This document shows, piece by piece, positions 53,101 to 62,614 of a stretch of 64,000 nucleotides of DNA. Origin of the DNA: Cytophagales bacterium UBA2561 (GTDB lineage: Bacteria; Bacteroidota; Bacteroidia; Cytophagales; Thermoflexibacteraceae); contig DDLX01000028.1 of NCBI GenBank assembly GCA_002340355.1, forward strand, positions 558,001-622,000. Reading direction: 5' to 3'. The first letter of the stretch is position 1. Each line of letters starts with the position of its first letter. A model generated the notes under the pieces. It had not been told where the DNA came from. It saw nothing but the letters and a program-made list of their open reading frames with translations, and did no database searches. The translations under genes and the position numbers were made by a program.

Positions 53101-54090
53101 GGAATGATTTTCTAAGTCTCTGAGTATCTTATTCAAAGCGTGCATTTTGTAGGTATATTCCTCATCAAATAATACTTTCTGAAATTTACTTTCGCAATAA
53201 GAAATAAAAAGTATTCGATAAGCAAAAACTACCGAATTGGCATAAATCTGACGTAAAGAATATTCATTTTTATGGCGATCAAAAAGGCACTGTCCAATTT
53301 TTTCAACGATGGATTCTGTACCATAAATCACCTCTTTCAAATCATTTTCGACTCTAAGAATTGCCTTACGGTTCAATTCAGTGATATCTTCGGCTGTGGC
53401 TTCTGAGTCGTCTATCTGATTCATTTTCAGTAGATTATTTTTATAAAAAATGAAGTAAAAATATTCAAAAGCAACCGCATTATCATTTTTTAGAATCCAC
53501 TCTAAATCTACTTCATAATAAATTTTATCTTGGCGTTGTTCGGTAATGTCATAAAATCGCCAATATTTTCCGTTGGTCAGAAATCCAAAATTTACCCACA
53601 AATCATTTTGATAACGAAGAAGCTGAAAATGAGGATTTAATTTGGCAGTTACTTTTTTGGTATCCAGTATTTTCCCATAGGCTTTGGATTCACAAATTGC
53701 CAACATATTTTTATTGCTTGCCCGATGATTTTGGTAGGCTTTTCGCTGAATTTCGTCATTTTGATAAAGTGCAAAATCCAGTTTACACTCTTTTCCAAAA
53801 ATAAGGCGAGGCACTTCATATGTAAATGCATAGCCCAACTCTCTCAAGATAGGTTTGATAAATTCTTCTTTTAATTGTGCTTCTGAAAGTATTTGAATAT
53901 CAATATTTTGATAGATTTTTTTGATATTTTCAAAAGCCTGTTGGCAAGCCGACTGATGACGTTTTTCAAAATACGGACGCATCTCAAATTCCAAGAAATA
54001 AGAATTAAAATACGTATTATCAATAAATTCGGAAAATGGGATTTCGGGCTTCATGGGACTTGATTTTTTGTCAGCCAATTTTCCAAACAT
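50137..54090 (-). CDS. Type IIG restriction-modification enzyme (Eco57I-like)
   Basis: 1317 residues combining nuclease, methyltransferase and specificity parts in one chain. The N-terminal PD-(D/E)XK-like nuclease has CKLDFALYQND and later LAICESKAYG (about residues 100-140). The adenine methyltransferase has motif I DNACGSGHFLVEVL near 523 and catalytic motif IV IIGNPPWDK near 783. The C-terminal 350 residues probably form the target-recognition domain. Such enzymes methylate one strand of an asymmetric site and cut at a distance. An alternative ATG 12 codons in is possible. No separate methylase or specificity gene is adjacent. Confidence 0.88.
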   Translation of the reverse strand: MFGKLADKKSSPMKPEIPFSEFIDNTYFNSYFLEFEMRPYFEKRHQSACQQAFENIKKIYQNIDIQILSEAQLKEEFIKPILRELGYAFTYEVPRLIFGKECKLDFALYQNDEIQRKAYQNHRASNKNMLAICESKAYGKILDTKKVTAKLNPHFQLLRYQNDLWVNFGFLTNGKYWRFYDITEQRQDKIYYEVDLEWILKNDNAVAFEYFYFIFYKNNLLKMNQIDDSEATAEDITELNRKAILRVENDLKEVIYGTESIVEKIGQCLFDRHKNEYSLRQIYANSVVFAYRILFISYCESKFQKVLFDEEYTYKMHALNKILRDLENHSFTAKGKPKYVGWNHLKLLFQYLNKGNLDLRIPLLDGGLFAEDKAPLLKKPCILNDEELHQILTQLLYHKNKVFRDYKTLSVTHLGNIYEGLLETELRQPIAKTYYLIFQEGKTEKEGYFDIPDYHRLKKNKRIKILKESTYERGNIFLSNQSNTRKSTASYYTPKSITDFMTEESISKILETKESILDLRIMDNACGSGHFLVEVLKNLTQKALDRLEDDKDSKLKQFFENEKITIEKNIKDIFSTKDYNLDELTVLKRILLKKIIFGVDLNDFAVELTRLSLWLDTFVLGTPLSFIEHHIQQGNALIGARKRDLLQKLGDENPLMAGELKQKIEKLIQKLEKLSNLKDNTAEEIQQSKKIYHELQPDLQRLNLVMNFHTFEKFVLLIYKDKKERNQILGELGTLLSKFEEDIFEGKNTELINKIQKTAQLFSFFHYEITFAEVFQNGHSGFDLIIGNPPWDKTKFDDKDFFSGWRSSYRTMKQSEKKEERKNILEYTGVQEEYDSKKDFIIYANEYYKKHYPLNAGVGDNNLFRFFIEKNLRMLTKDGIMTYVTPSAWIYEASSTNIRKYILENYNLYFFYQFENRKGIFPRVHRSYKFAMFMLTPIQQNEPRLLTIPVRFMQTDTEILYKTDCYDGKYGILQYPFSAIAELSPDYHALFEIKAQKDLEIIRSAYQKFEKINPEFIDFRRELDMSVDRDIFQEQKGEMILYEGKMIHQFQNNFGTPQYWVKKSDLEAKLRKIEVSRLISDIYDQIKMKKSTKKKTVLDFLKLKDESELEKLTVLNTEFYRLVFRGIARNTDARTLIAGIIPNEHTFGHSMFGHIPKKYISENGTVKIKVIPLERVLFVQAIFNSLILDFIIRFLVDINVVKSILMRLPLPQPSDEELVSNEVYIKLIINSLKLNLFYNSNLSELSKMLKIDKVAPPKNDKSRLKIQVENDILIAKLYGVDKEGIDHLTSTDYFKVWNERQPEYRELLLELFDEITL

Positions 54091-54248
54091 ACCAAATAAA
54101 ATAGCGTTTTTTCAATCTCTTATCTAAAAGTCATTGTTATGTTTCCGATGAAGTGAGGTGTCGCTAAGCAATAAAAATTCGACAAACAATTTAAATAATT
54201 GTATCTTGTTCATCGTAAAAAGAGTAGGAAGAAATCACAGAAAAAAGA

Positions 54249-56141
54249 ATGCTTCGAAAACGCTTAATGGATGCTTCGATTCGGATAAAAATTATGCTCA
54301 TCATTATGCTGGTTAGTACCGCATCCTTGATGTTGGCATTTGTTTCGATGTTCGCCTATGATTTTTATACATTCCAAAACAAATTGGAACAAGAAATTGG
54401 AAATATTGCCGAACTAATTGGAAATAATAATTCGGCTTCAGTGACTTTCAATATGCCCCAATCGGCTAAAAAAGACATTAATAGCATGTTGCAAGAGGAT
54501 AAACGCCTTATTGCGGTCGTGATTTTTACACCTGATGGACAAGTTTTTACGGGACAACACCGCCGTTCTGAATTAAATTTTCAGCCTAAGTATGTTTCAG
54601 AAAGCGCAAAATTTGACTTTTCAAATGATTTTTTAGAAATTTATAAAGATATTTATGATGAAAAAACTAAGGTCATTACCGTTTACATTCGTGCCGAAAT
54701 TACAGCTTTATATGACCGTTCGTGGCGGTATGCCAGCGTGTTTGTCTTCATTTTCTTATGTGATTTGATTTTGATTTATATCCTTTCAGTTAGTTTACAA
54801 AAAATTATTTCAGAACCCATTTTGGACTTGACCGATACGATGAAAAAAGTATCTTCTGAAAAAGATTATTCTGTTCGAATTGATACTCCTCAAAATGATG
54901 AAATCGGTATTTTGATTGATGGGTTTAACGAAATGTTGTCCCAAATCGAAAAGCAAAATCATGCCCTAACCCTTGCCAAAGACCAAGCTGAAAATTCGGC
55001 AAAAATCAAAGAACAATTTTTGGCAAATATGAGCCATGAAATTCGAACGCCAATGAATGCCGTAATTGGGATGACAGATTTGCTCTTGGATACACCCTTG
55101 CACAAAAGCCAACAGAAATATTTGCAACTCATTCGGAGTAATGCCGATAATTTATTGGTAATTCTAAATGATATTTTAGACTTTTCGAAAGTGGAATCAG
55201 GGAAGTTGGTTTTCGAAGAAAAAGTTATTGAATTAGAGTCGATTATACAAAATATTTTAGCAGGTTCAAAGCCTCATTTAGATAAAAAAAGACTCGAATC
55301 ACGGATTAATATTGCCCAAAATGTACCGCCTTTGTTCATCGGTGACCCCGTCCGATTGAATCAAATTATTTTGAATTTATATACCAATGCCATTAAGTTT
55401 ACGGAAAAAGGGTTTGTTGAACTTGGTGCAAAGATTTTGCATGAAGATGACGAAAACGTTTTGATTAATTTCTATGTCCGAGATACGGGAATTGGTATTC
55501 CTGAAAACAAATTACAAACTATTTTTTCAAGTTTTAGTCAAGCCAGTAGCTCAACCACCCGAAAATATGGCGGAAGTGGTTTGGGACTAACCATTTGTAA
55601 ACAACTAGTTGAGTTACAAGATGGTACGATTTCAGTAGAAAGCCAAGTAGGAAAAGGAAGTACATTTTCATTTCGTATTTCCTTCAAAAAATTTAGTGAT
55701 GATGACCTGAAAAACGAAAAACTACCCTTCCCTGAAACGGAAAATATGTCTCAAGAGAACTCCGAACAGGCTCGAATTTTAATTGCTGAAGACAATGAGG
55801 TAAATCAAATGTTAGTGATTACTTTGCTTGAGAAATGGAATTATATCCCTGATGTAGCAGAGAATGGAAGAATTGCCCTTGAAAAATTAGAACAAGCAGA
55901 TTATCAGGTAGTTTTGATGGATGTTCATATGCCTGAATTGGATGGTTATCGAACGACCGAAGCTATTCGTAGAGATTTCCCCGAACCCAAAAAGAGCATC
56001 CCAATTATTGCGATGACTGCCTCCGCCCTCAAAGGAGAAGTTGAACGGTGTTTTACGGCGGGCATGAATGATTATATTTCTAAACCTTTTGATAAGAATG
56101 TTCTTCGCGAAAAATTGAAAAAATCAATTAACGGAAATTAA
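54249..56141 (+). CDS. Hybrid sensor histidine kinase/response regulator
   Basis: 630 residues. Two membrane helices (about 13-37 and 160-183) flank a periplasmic sensor domain. A HAMP linker (about 185-235) follows, then the HisKA domain with phospho-acceptor His263 in MSHEIRTPMNAVIGM. The HATPase domain has DTGIGIPENK and GGSGLGLTICKQL, and the receiver domain has ILIAEDNEVNQ and phospho-Asp558 in VVLMDVHMPELDG. There is no DNA-binding output, so the signal presumably goes to a phosphotransfer partner encoded elsewhere. The stimulus is unknown. A hairpin terminator follows. Confidence 0.93.
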   Translation: MLRKRLMDASIRIKIMLIIMLVSTASLMLAFVSMFAYDFYTFQNKLEQEIGNIAELIGNNNSASVTFNMPQSAKKDINSMLQEDKRLIAVVIFTPDGQVFTGQHRRSELNFQPKYVSESAKFDFSNDFLEIYKDIYDEKTKVITVYIRAEITALYDRSWRYASVFVFIFLCDLILIYILSVSLQKIISEPILDLTDTMKKVSSEKDYSVRIDTPQNDEIGILIDGFNEMLSQIEKQNHALTLAKDQAENSAKIKEQFLANMSHEIRTPMNAVIGMTDLLLDTPLHKSQQKYLQLIRSNADNLLVILNDILDFSKVESGKLVFEEKVIELESIIQNILAGSKPHLDKKRLESRINIAQNVPPLFIGDPVRLNQIILNLYTNAIKFTEKGFVELGAKILHEDDENVLINFYVRDTGIGIPENKLQTIFSSFSQASSSTTRKYGGSGLGLTICKQLVELQDGTISVESQVGKGSTFSFRISFKKFSDDDLKNEKLPFPETENMSQENSEQARILIAEDNEVNQMLVITLLEKWNYIPDVAENGRIALEKLEQADYQVVLMDVHMPELDGYRTTEAIRRDFPEPKKSIPIIAMTASALKGEVERCFTAGMNDYISKPFDKNVLREKLKKSINGN

Positions 56142-56192
56142 ACTTTAATTAATGCATTGAATTTATTTTCAGAAAAAGCCTTTAAAATAAAA

Positions 56193-56221
56193 ACTTGCTA
56201 AGTTTTTGAAGCTTAGCAAGT
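56193..56221. terminator. Terminator hairpin after the histidine kinase gene
   Basis: ACTTGCTAAG (56193-56202) pairs perfectly with CTTAGCAAGT (56212-56221) over a 9-base loop, between converging genes. Confidence 0.75.
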
Positions 56222-56267
56222 CTAAAAATTAGTAAGAATTATTATGTTTTCAAATCCATCCGAATAA

Positions 56268-57032
56268 TTAGGAAGTAGGAATATTTGCTTTTTTACATCC
56301 TATAAGTCCAACATATTCCACTTCCTCCTGTTGCTCCTGACAACGATAACGGTGTCGGTAAGTATTCTGGTAATGTAGCTCAAAGATCTCAGGTTGCATT
56401 ATCCATGGGTGTAGCGTTTTAATACTTTGGTCATCAGTATTTTCCCATTGATTCTTAGGAACATTAAATACTATCCACCCACCTATGTCTATCAAATTAA
56501 AAGCATTTATGAAGGCACTTTGAGGCATATGTCCAAAAGCAGAACAACAAATCAACATATCAAAGTTTTTGACTTCTAGTTCTCGAATAGCTTGTTTACT
56601 TGGTTGTGCAAAATCTTCTATATAGTATTTGTCATAAACCTTAGGATAATCTCGGTTTGCTGCTTCTGCTGCTTCAGGAATAATATCAATAGCAGTGACA
56701 GATTTTGCTCCCATTTCTTTGAGAGAATATCCCACACAACCTGTCCCCGCTCCTACTTCTAAAATAGATAATGGTGCGATTCGATTCCCATCAAGCCCCA
56801 AGAGTTTGCTCAATGTGGAAGTAAGTACGGTATGTGATTGGTATTGTAACTTTTCGAAAAGCACATACTCATAAAGCATAGATGTTTTGTAAATTGTTTC
56901 GTAATCATGTAACATAATTTTTCGTTCTCGTGTACTTTTCTCCTCTTCTTTAAGAAAAAAGTATTCTTCACCTGCTTGTTCATAAGCTACCTTTTCAGGG
57001 AATCGAACTTTGAATCTGTTGAATTGTTCCAT
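56268..57032 (-). CDS. Class I SAM-dependent methyltransferase
   Basis: 254 residues. The SAM-binding motif I is ILEVGAGTGCVGYSLKEMG near residues 87-105, followed by AIDIIPEAAEAANRDYP (motif II acidic end) and FDMLICCSAFGHMP (motif IV region). The N-terminal 80 residues, rich in Lys, Glu and Tyr, probably form the lid. The substrate is not recognisable. Cytoplasmic. The neighbours, a kinase and a hydrolase, do not suggest a pathway. Confidence 0.8.
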   Translation of the reverse strand: MEQFNRFKVRFPEKVAYEQAGEEYFFLKEEEKSTRERKIMLHDYETIYKTSMLYEYVLFEKLQYQSHTVLTSTLSKLLGLDGNRIAPLSILEVGAGTGCVGYSLKEMGAKSVTAIDIIPEAAEAANRDYPKVYDKYYIEDFAQPSKQAIRELEVKNFDMLICCSAFGHMPQSAFINAFNLIDIGGWIVFNVPKNQWENTDDQSIKTLHPWIMQPEIFELHYQNTYRHRYRCQEQQEEVEYVGLIGCKKANIPTS

Positions 57033-57282
57033 AATTAAAAAAAGTAAAATGTATTATTGTTAGAAAGATTGGCATAATAGCGACAACATGACTTCAAAGC
57101 CATGTTATCACTTTTTATCCTAATAAAGAGAATTCAAAGTTTGTGGATACCGTTAACTAGTCAATTTGTTAGTAATTTTAAAAGAATCGGTTATGATATA
57201 TCGGTATCAAATGTAGGTGTAGAGATGCGTATATGTTTACAAGCTTCTTATCGAAGTTGTAGTTGTGTAAATTTTCCTAAAT

Positions 57283-58125
57283 TTATAAATTTTCTTTCAA
57301 AAACGAAATTGTTTTATCCACTACTTTTTGTAGGTCTGTGGGTAATTCTGTTTCTTCGAAAGGATGTGTGCCACTAAAGGTATGATCGCCACCTTCTACT
57401 AAAAAAAGTTCAGCATCAGGTTTCCATTTCTTAAATTGTTCAGCTTGAGAAGCAGGAACAACTACATCTCCTGTTCCATGACACACCAAAAACGGTTTTT
57501 CTAATTTTTGGGCAACATTTTCAATATCAAAACGGCCGAAGTTCTTAATTGTATCCTCATAAAATTGAAAGTACATCGGCATATTTTGTTGAGTTCGCCC
57601 ATTATAAAAGAAAAGTACGCCCTTGTCTCGCCAGTGTTCGATTCGGTCTTCAGGAATCCATCCTTTGACATTTAAGACCCCCGCCCAAGTTACACCTGCT
57701 TTCAAACGCTCATCCTCGAAAGTTTTAGCAACTGAAATTATTCCCCCTCGACTATGTCCAATAATTGCTACTCGACTCAAATCAGCACCAGGTAAAATCG
57801 GTCTGCCGTTGAGGTGTCGTAAGACTTCGCTCACATCATCCGCTTCAATCGAAAAATTGTTACTTCCAAAGGCATCCAGATCCACAAAATCAAGGGGAGT
57901 CTGTGGAGTAGTACCATTATGTGAAAAATTCATTTTAATAAAGACAAAACCTGCTTGTGCAAAATAATCAGCAATTGTATTGAATGTACCCCAATCTTTG
58001 AAGCCTTTGAAGCCATGTACAAAAATAACCACAGGTTTATTTTCAGCAGTATCTTGATAGCGAATATCTATCCCAAAAGCACGATTGCGGTAGTTCGAGT
58101 GAAGTATGAGTTCTTTTTTTTCCAT
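57283..58125 (-). CDS. Alpha/beta hydrolase (dienelactone hydrolase-like)
   Basis: About 280 residues from ATG 58125. The ORF is open further upstream, but that extension (about 55 codons) reads like non-coding sequence, and MEKKELILHSNYRNRAFGIDIRY is a sensible start. VIFVHGFKGFKDWGTF gives the oxyanion loop, nucleophile Ser lies in IGHSRGGIISV, the acid is in GTGDVVVP, and the catalytic His is in EGGDHTFSGTHPF. Cytoplasmic hydrolase of unknown substrate. No operon partner is evident. Confidence 0.85.
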   Translation of the reverse strand: MEKKELILHSNYRNRAFGIDIRYQDTAENKPVVIFVHGFKGFKDWGTFNTIADYFAQAGFVFIKMNFSHNGTTPQTPLDFVDLDAFGSNNFSIEADDVSEVLRHLNGRPILPGADLSRVAIIGHSRGGIISVAKTFEDERLKAGVTWAGVLNVKGWIPEDRIEHWRDKGVLFFYNGRTQQNMPMYFQFYEDTIKNFGRFDIENVAQKLEKPFLVCHGTGDVVVPASQAEQFKKWKPDAELFLVEGGDHTFSGTHPFEETELPTDLQKVVDKTISFLKENL

Positions 58126-58475
58126 GTTTGAAAATTTGAGTGACGAGCTTTGCGTTTGAGTATGGTGGCTAATTACTCGTAATAAAAAAAGAAATAACAA
58201 AAACGTTATTTTCAAAGAAAGATAACAAAATTTAATCCTAATTTCTCTTACTTTGGTAATTCTGCCCGAAAAATTTGGATTGGGAAGCAATTTAAGGAAA
58301 GATTCTGAGGATTCAGGGGTGGAAGTTTGTGTAATTGCTGGCTATCGGTTTACTTTGTGTTGCCCAATTAACTGACCTAATGGGGGTATTTCTAGCGGTA
58401 TCCATACAAAAGAACCCTCAGAACCCATCAAAACCCGAAGTTTGACCACTTCTACTTTTTATTACGAGAAAATCT

Positions 58476-59450
58476 ATGAGCAGTATCGTCCGAGAGATTC
58501 GCCGTCCTATCGAACAGGAAATGAGCCAGTTCGAGAAAAAATTCAAGAAATATGTTCAATCCGATGTCGGCTTGGTTAATAAAGTGATGCGTTATATTGT
58601 TGCCCGAAAAGGCAAACAAATGCGTCCCATGTTTGTCTTATTGGCGGCGGGAACATGTGGTCAAATTACAGAGGCAACTTATCGGGGTGCTGCCCTGATT
58701 GAACTATTGCATACTGCCACTCTTTTACATGATGATGTTGTAGATGATGCGAATTATCGAAGGGGTTTTTTTTCAATTAATGCCCTGTGGAAAAATAAAA
58801 TTGCTGTTTTAGCGGGAGATTACTTATTATCACGAGGGCTTTTATTATCTATTGACAATGAAGATTTCCCTTTATTAAAATTGGTTTCCAAAGCTGTCCG
58901 AGAAATGAGTGAAGGAGAAATTTTACAGATGGAAAAGGCTCGAAAACTTGATATTGATGAAGCGGTTTATTTTGATATTATTCGCCGAAAAACTGCCACA
59001 CTTATCGAAGCCTGCTGTGCTGTGGGAGCTACTTCAGCAAATATGAGTACTGAGATGATTCAAAAATGGGGAGTTTTTGGGGAAAAAATTGGCATTGCTT
59101 TTCAGATTAAGGACGATTTATTTGATTATGGAACATTGGATATCGGCAAACCACGAGGGATTGATATCAAAGAAAAGAAAATGACGCTACCTCTGATTTA
59201 TGCCTTGAATCAAGCCTCAAAATCTGACAAACGTCATATTATTCATCTTATTAAAAACAAAAGTGAAGAAACTCAGAAGGTAAATGAAGTGATTACTTTT
59301 GTCAAGGATTCGGGAGGTATTGAATATGCCAATCAGGTCATGCAAAATTACCGTCAGGAAGCCGAGGATTTTTTGACTCATTTCCCTGACTCAGACTACA
59401 AAAATTCACTACGTACACTCATACAATATACTATCGAACGAAATAAATAA
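58476..59450 (+). CDS. Polyprenyl diphosphate synthase
   Basis: 324 residues. The two Asp-rich motifs are LLHDDVVDDANYRRG (first, near residues 84-98) and FQIKDDLFDYG (second, near 208-218). Together with GKQMRPMF and the all-helical pattern they identify a long-chain trans-prenyl synthase, probably octaprenyl or heptaprenyl type for the menaquinone side chain. The substrate precursors come from the MEP pathway, whose dxs lies at 27.7 kb. Chain length cannot be fixed from this view. Divergent from the alpha/beta hydrolase gene. Confidence 0.92.
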   Translation: MSSIVREIRRPIEQEMSQFEKKFKKYVQSDVGLVNKVMRYIVARKGKQMRPMFVLLAAGTCGQITEATYRGAALIELLHTATLLHDDVVDDANYRRGFFSINALWKNKIAVLAGDYLLSRGLLLSIDNEDFPLLKLVSKAVREMSEGEILQMEKARKLDIDEAVYFDIIRRKTATLIEACCAVGATSANMSTEMIQKWGVFGEKIGIAFQIKDDLFDYGTLDIGKPRGIDIKEKKMTLPLIYALNQASKSDKRHIIHLIKNKSEETQKVNEVITFVKDSGGIEYANQVMQNYRQEAEDFLTHFPDSDYKNSLRTLIQYTIERNK

Positions 59451-59545
59451 AGGTGAAATAAGACAAACACACACACTTTAGATGACCAAGTACTCAAAAT
59501 AGAGAACATGATCATCATTTACCAAAACTATTTTAGTGATAAGGT

Positions 59546-60208
59546 TTATTGAATTAGATTCAAAAATTCATGTCGATATTTTTGTTCCTCAAATACTCCC
59601 CCGTATTCCATAGTTATGCTTTTGCTTGATACATCTTTTATGCCTCTAGAGGAAACGCATAAATGCTGTGCCTCAATCATAACAATCACATTTTGAGTCT
59701 CTAGAGTAGTTTGTAAATCATTCAGAATTTGTATTGTTAGACGTTCTTGGACTTGCGGTCTCCGAGCATAATAATTTACTAACCGATTTATTTTTGAAAT
59801 ACCAATCACCTTCTCATTTGGCTGATAAGCTACATGAGCCTGCCCTACAATGGGTAAAAAATGATGCTCACAAATAGAGTTAAGTGTAATATTTTTTTCA
59901 ATTAATAATTTTTGATAAGCATAATGATTTGGGAAAGTCGAAATTTTAGGCTTTTGACTCGGACTTAAACCTGAAAATAATTCTTTAATGTACATTTTAG
60001 CTACTCGATGGGGTGTTCCTTTCAAACTTTTATCTGTCATATCTAGCCCCAATTCTTCCATAATTTTGAAAAAATACTGCTCAATATTTTTCATCTTTTC
60101 CTCTTCACCTTTCTCAAACGCATCAGCTCGCAAGGGCGTTTCAATACTAGTAATTAAGTGATTATCACCAATTTCATCTACATCAGTCAAGGAATGGTTT
60201 TTTTTCAT
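59546..60208 (-). CDS. folE: GTP cyclohydrolase I
   Basis: 220 residues. It converts GTP to dihydroneopterin triphosphate, the first step of folate and tetrahydropterin synthesis. Motifs: GTPHRVAKMY, SICEHHFLPIVGQAHVAYQP (zinc Cys and His), and AQHLCVSSRGI (zinc Cys, substrate loop). Slightly long N-terminus (about 35 residues) rich in acidic residues. The product could supply the pterin for the phenylalanine hydroxylase encoded at 24 kb. Monocistronic, convergent with the prenyl synthase gene. Confidence 0.95.
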   Translation of the reverse strand: MKKNHSLTDVDEIGDNHLITSIETPLRADAFEKGEEEKMKNIEQYFFKIMEELGLDMTDKSLKGTPHRVAKMYIKELFSGLSPSQKPKISTFPNHYAYQKLLIEKNITLNSICEHHFLPIVGQAHVAYQPNEKVIGISKINRLVNYYARRPQVQERLTIQILNDLQTTLETQNVIVMIEAQHLCVSSRGIKDVSSKSITMEYGGVFEEQKYRHEFLNLIQ

Positions 60209-60339
60209 CAGTTATTATATTAATGTAATATGATGACAAAAATAAGCACAAAAAACAACTAATGCAACACTGTTGCATTGATGATTTTAGCATACAGGAA
60301 AAATTTGGTTATATATCCAAACAAAAAAAGATCTTACTT

Positions 60340-62262
60340 TTATAAACGTACTCCCATGACCGTAATATCATCTCTCTGAGCTTGGGTTTGCATAAAATCT
60401 TCTAATTCTTTTTCACAACAGGCTTTTTGGGTGCGGGTATCGTAATGGAGAATATTTTTTAAGAAATTAATGAAACGATTTTTGCCATATTTCTTACCTG
60501 TTTCCTCATTTTGATCAATCATTCCGTCAGTACAGAGATACAGCATTTCCTTTTTCTGCACAATTACCTCAGTACTCTGGAAAGGTTTTCGAGCATATTT
60601 TGAGCGTCCACCAATGGAGCGATTCGTTCCCTTAATTCGTTGTATTTGACCTGATTGTTCATAAAAAAGAGGGCTTTTTGCTCCTGCAAATACTACTCGC
60701 ACTTGAGTAGTTGGTTCAGAGGCTTCTGGTGGAATATCTTCCATCATACATAAACAAACATCCATCCCATCATCATTTTTCATTTTTTCTTGGTGAAGTG
60801 CTTCTTTGACTTCGAAATGCAAGTTTTCTAAAATTTCGGCAGGATTAAAAATTTTATCTTGTGTAACAATTTTAGTTAATAAAGTGTGTCCAATCATCGA
60901 CATAAACGCCCCTGGTACCCCATGTCCTGTACAGTCCACAACTGCCAAGAATCGCTTTTCATACTTCTCCACAAACCAATAAAAATCTCCCGAAACAAAA
61001 TGCTGTGGACGATAAACAATGAAATATTCCTGAAAATGAGGCAATAACTCGTTTTTATCGGGCAAAATCGCATATTGAATACGTTGAGCATATCGTAAGC
61101 TATCCAATAATAACTTTTGTTTTTGTTCAATTTTTTCTGATTTTTCTCGTATTTCCGAAATATTACTTCGAACGCGTTCCAACATAAACGTAAAATCGCC
61201 AGCTAGCCGTCCAATTTCATCTTTAGAATTAAACTGAGTTAAATTAATATTGGCAGCAAAATCACTAGCAATGACCTCATGAATCGAATTAGATAATTCC
61301 GTTACAGGTTGGCTCAGGATTTTAGTAGCATACATTGCAATTAAGATATTAAATAAGATCCCAATTGCAATAATAATCATCAGTGTAATTTGCAGATTTT
61401 CCCGAATATGAATAGATTTTGTAAAAACTACATCATCAATCTCATTAATTTGCACTTCAACCTGATAGGCAATTTCGGCAAGGTCTTTTTTCATACCTGC
61501 TCTACGATGATCTGTACCAATAACTTGCTCGCTTTCAACAAGCTCCTTAAATGTATTGGCATAATCGTCCACTAGTTTAATGTAATTATCACGAGCCTTA
61601 ACATTTGCAATTTTAGTCGCAATATCCGCTTTAAATAACTGACTTATTTTTAGTAATTTAGCTAAATAGTTAGTATCTTTTCGTAAGATGTAGTCTTTTT
61701 CGTGTCTTCGAATCGTTAATAATAGCACTCGGTCAATCGGATGATTTTTGGCAGAATCCTCAATAGCATGAATGTAATTCCGCATTTTTCCCTCAAGCCC
61801 ATGATCCTTAAAACCTCTCCGTTTTACTTCTTTGACCAATTGCTCAAAAATGATATCATAACGAGTGAGTCTATCTGCTAAGGAATCAAGTTCTATTTCC
61901 ACACCAAATCCTTCCTGTTCTTCAAGGTGTTTGAGGGTATCAATTTTACGATTAATTTCAAGGGATAATTCGTGACGGCGTTTTAAATAATCACTTTCTT
62001 CGGTTTGATAAAACACACTATTCACTGTTTCATCTGTAAAAAAATTCTTTTCCAGCTTGATAATGAGCTGAATTTTTCGGTCAATGGTCGTCAGGGTAGA
62101 AATAATTTCAGCAATGCGTTCCTTTTTGTCATTAAACCAAAGGTTCGTTGCGGTGATAAAAGCACCAATCATAAAAAAAGTGACAAAGGCAAAAATCAAT
62201 TTTGCTTTGATAGTCCGAAATTCAAATTCCATTTCCTGAGACGATTTATCCTTATTCTCCAT
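60340..62262 (-). CDS. Membrane SpoIIE/PP2C-family protein phosphatase with HAMP domain
   Basis: 640 residues. Membrane helices near 20-42 and 290-312 bracket a helical periplasmic sensor of about 245 residues. HAMP and a coiled coil follow (about 313-385). The C-terminal SpoIIE phosphatase (about 405-640) has FVSGDFYWF and VVDCTGHGVPGAFMSMIGH with the metal-binding Asp residues, and ends QRDDITVMGVRL. These enzymes dephosphorylate anti-sigma-antagonist-like STAS proteins; whether the small STAS-like proteins in this window are targets is unknown. Monocistronic. Confidence 0.92.
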   Translation of the reverse strand: MENKDKSSQEMEFEFRTIKAKLIFAFVTFFMIGAFITATNLWFNDKKERIAEIISTLTTIDRKIQLIIKLEKNFFTDETVNSVFYQTEESDYLKRRHELSLEINRKIDTLKHLEEQEGFGVEIELDSLADRLTRYDIIFEQLVKEVKRRGFKDHGLEGKMRNYIHAIEDSAKNHPIDRVLLLTIRRHEKDYILRKDTNYLAKLLKISQLFKADIATKIANVKARDNYIKLVDDYANTFKELVESEQVIGTDHRRAGMKKDLAEIAYQVEVQINEIDDVVFTKSIHIRENLQITLMIIIAIGILFNILIAMYATKILSQPVTELSNSIHEVIASDFAANINLTQFNSKDEIGRLAGDFTFMLERVRSNISEIREKSEKIEQKQKLLLDSLRYAQRIQYAILPDKNELLPHFQEYFIVYRPQHFVSGDFYWFVEKYEKRFLAVVDCTGHGVPGAFMSMIGHTLLTKIVTQDKIFNPAEILENLHFEVKEALHQEKMKNDDGMDVCLCMMEDIPPEASEPTTQVRVVFAGAKSPLFYEQSGQIQRIKGTNRSIGGRSKYARKPFQSTEVIVQKKEMLYLCTDGMIDQNEETGKKYGKNRFINFLKNILHYDTRTQKACCEKELEDFMQTQAQRDDITVMGVRL

Positions 62263-62614
62263 CCTACAATTGACATACCGAAAATTGGAAAAAGGGGAAT
62301 GAAAAGAACCGTTTTTACTTTAAATATTTGTTACTTTTTCAGTCAAAAATTCAAGACAATTTAATTGTCAAATACTGACCAAGTAACTTATTTTTATGCA
62401 AAATTATCAGAATGAAATTCCCACATGGCGAATACTGGATTATCATTTTGTAAATCCTAGTCGACCAAAATTAACGTACAATTTATCTAATATTTTAATA
62501 ATTGCATAAAAAATAGGATAAATAGAAAGGTGGATTGAATAGAATTGAATAGGACAAAGTTCTTACTGCCTGAATAAAGGAAAAGAATTAGATAAATCCT
62601 AAGTAGTTTTTAAA
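62263..62614. other. 352-bp gap with a possible 37-codon ORF
   Basis: AT-rich region between the SpoIIE gene and the lrp-like gene. On the plus strand 62396-62509 could encode MQNYQNEIPTWRILDYHFVN and 17 more residues, with no recognised motif. It is probably chance, and no RNA gene was seen. Confidence 0.25.

Noticed and set aside
58126..58290. N-terminal extension of the alpha/beta hydrolase with a membrane-like stretch
   Set aside because: It reads as chance translation of AT-rich DNA; the ATG at 58125 begins the conserved hydrolase start.
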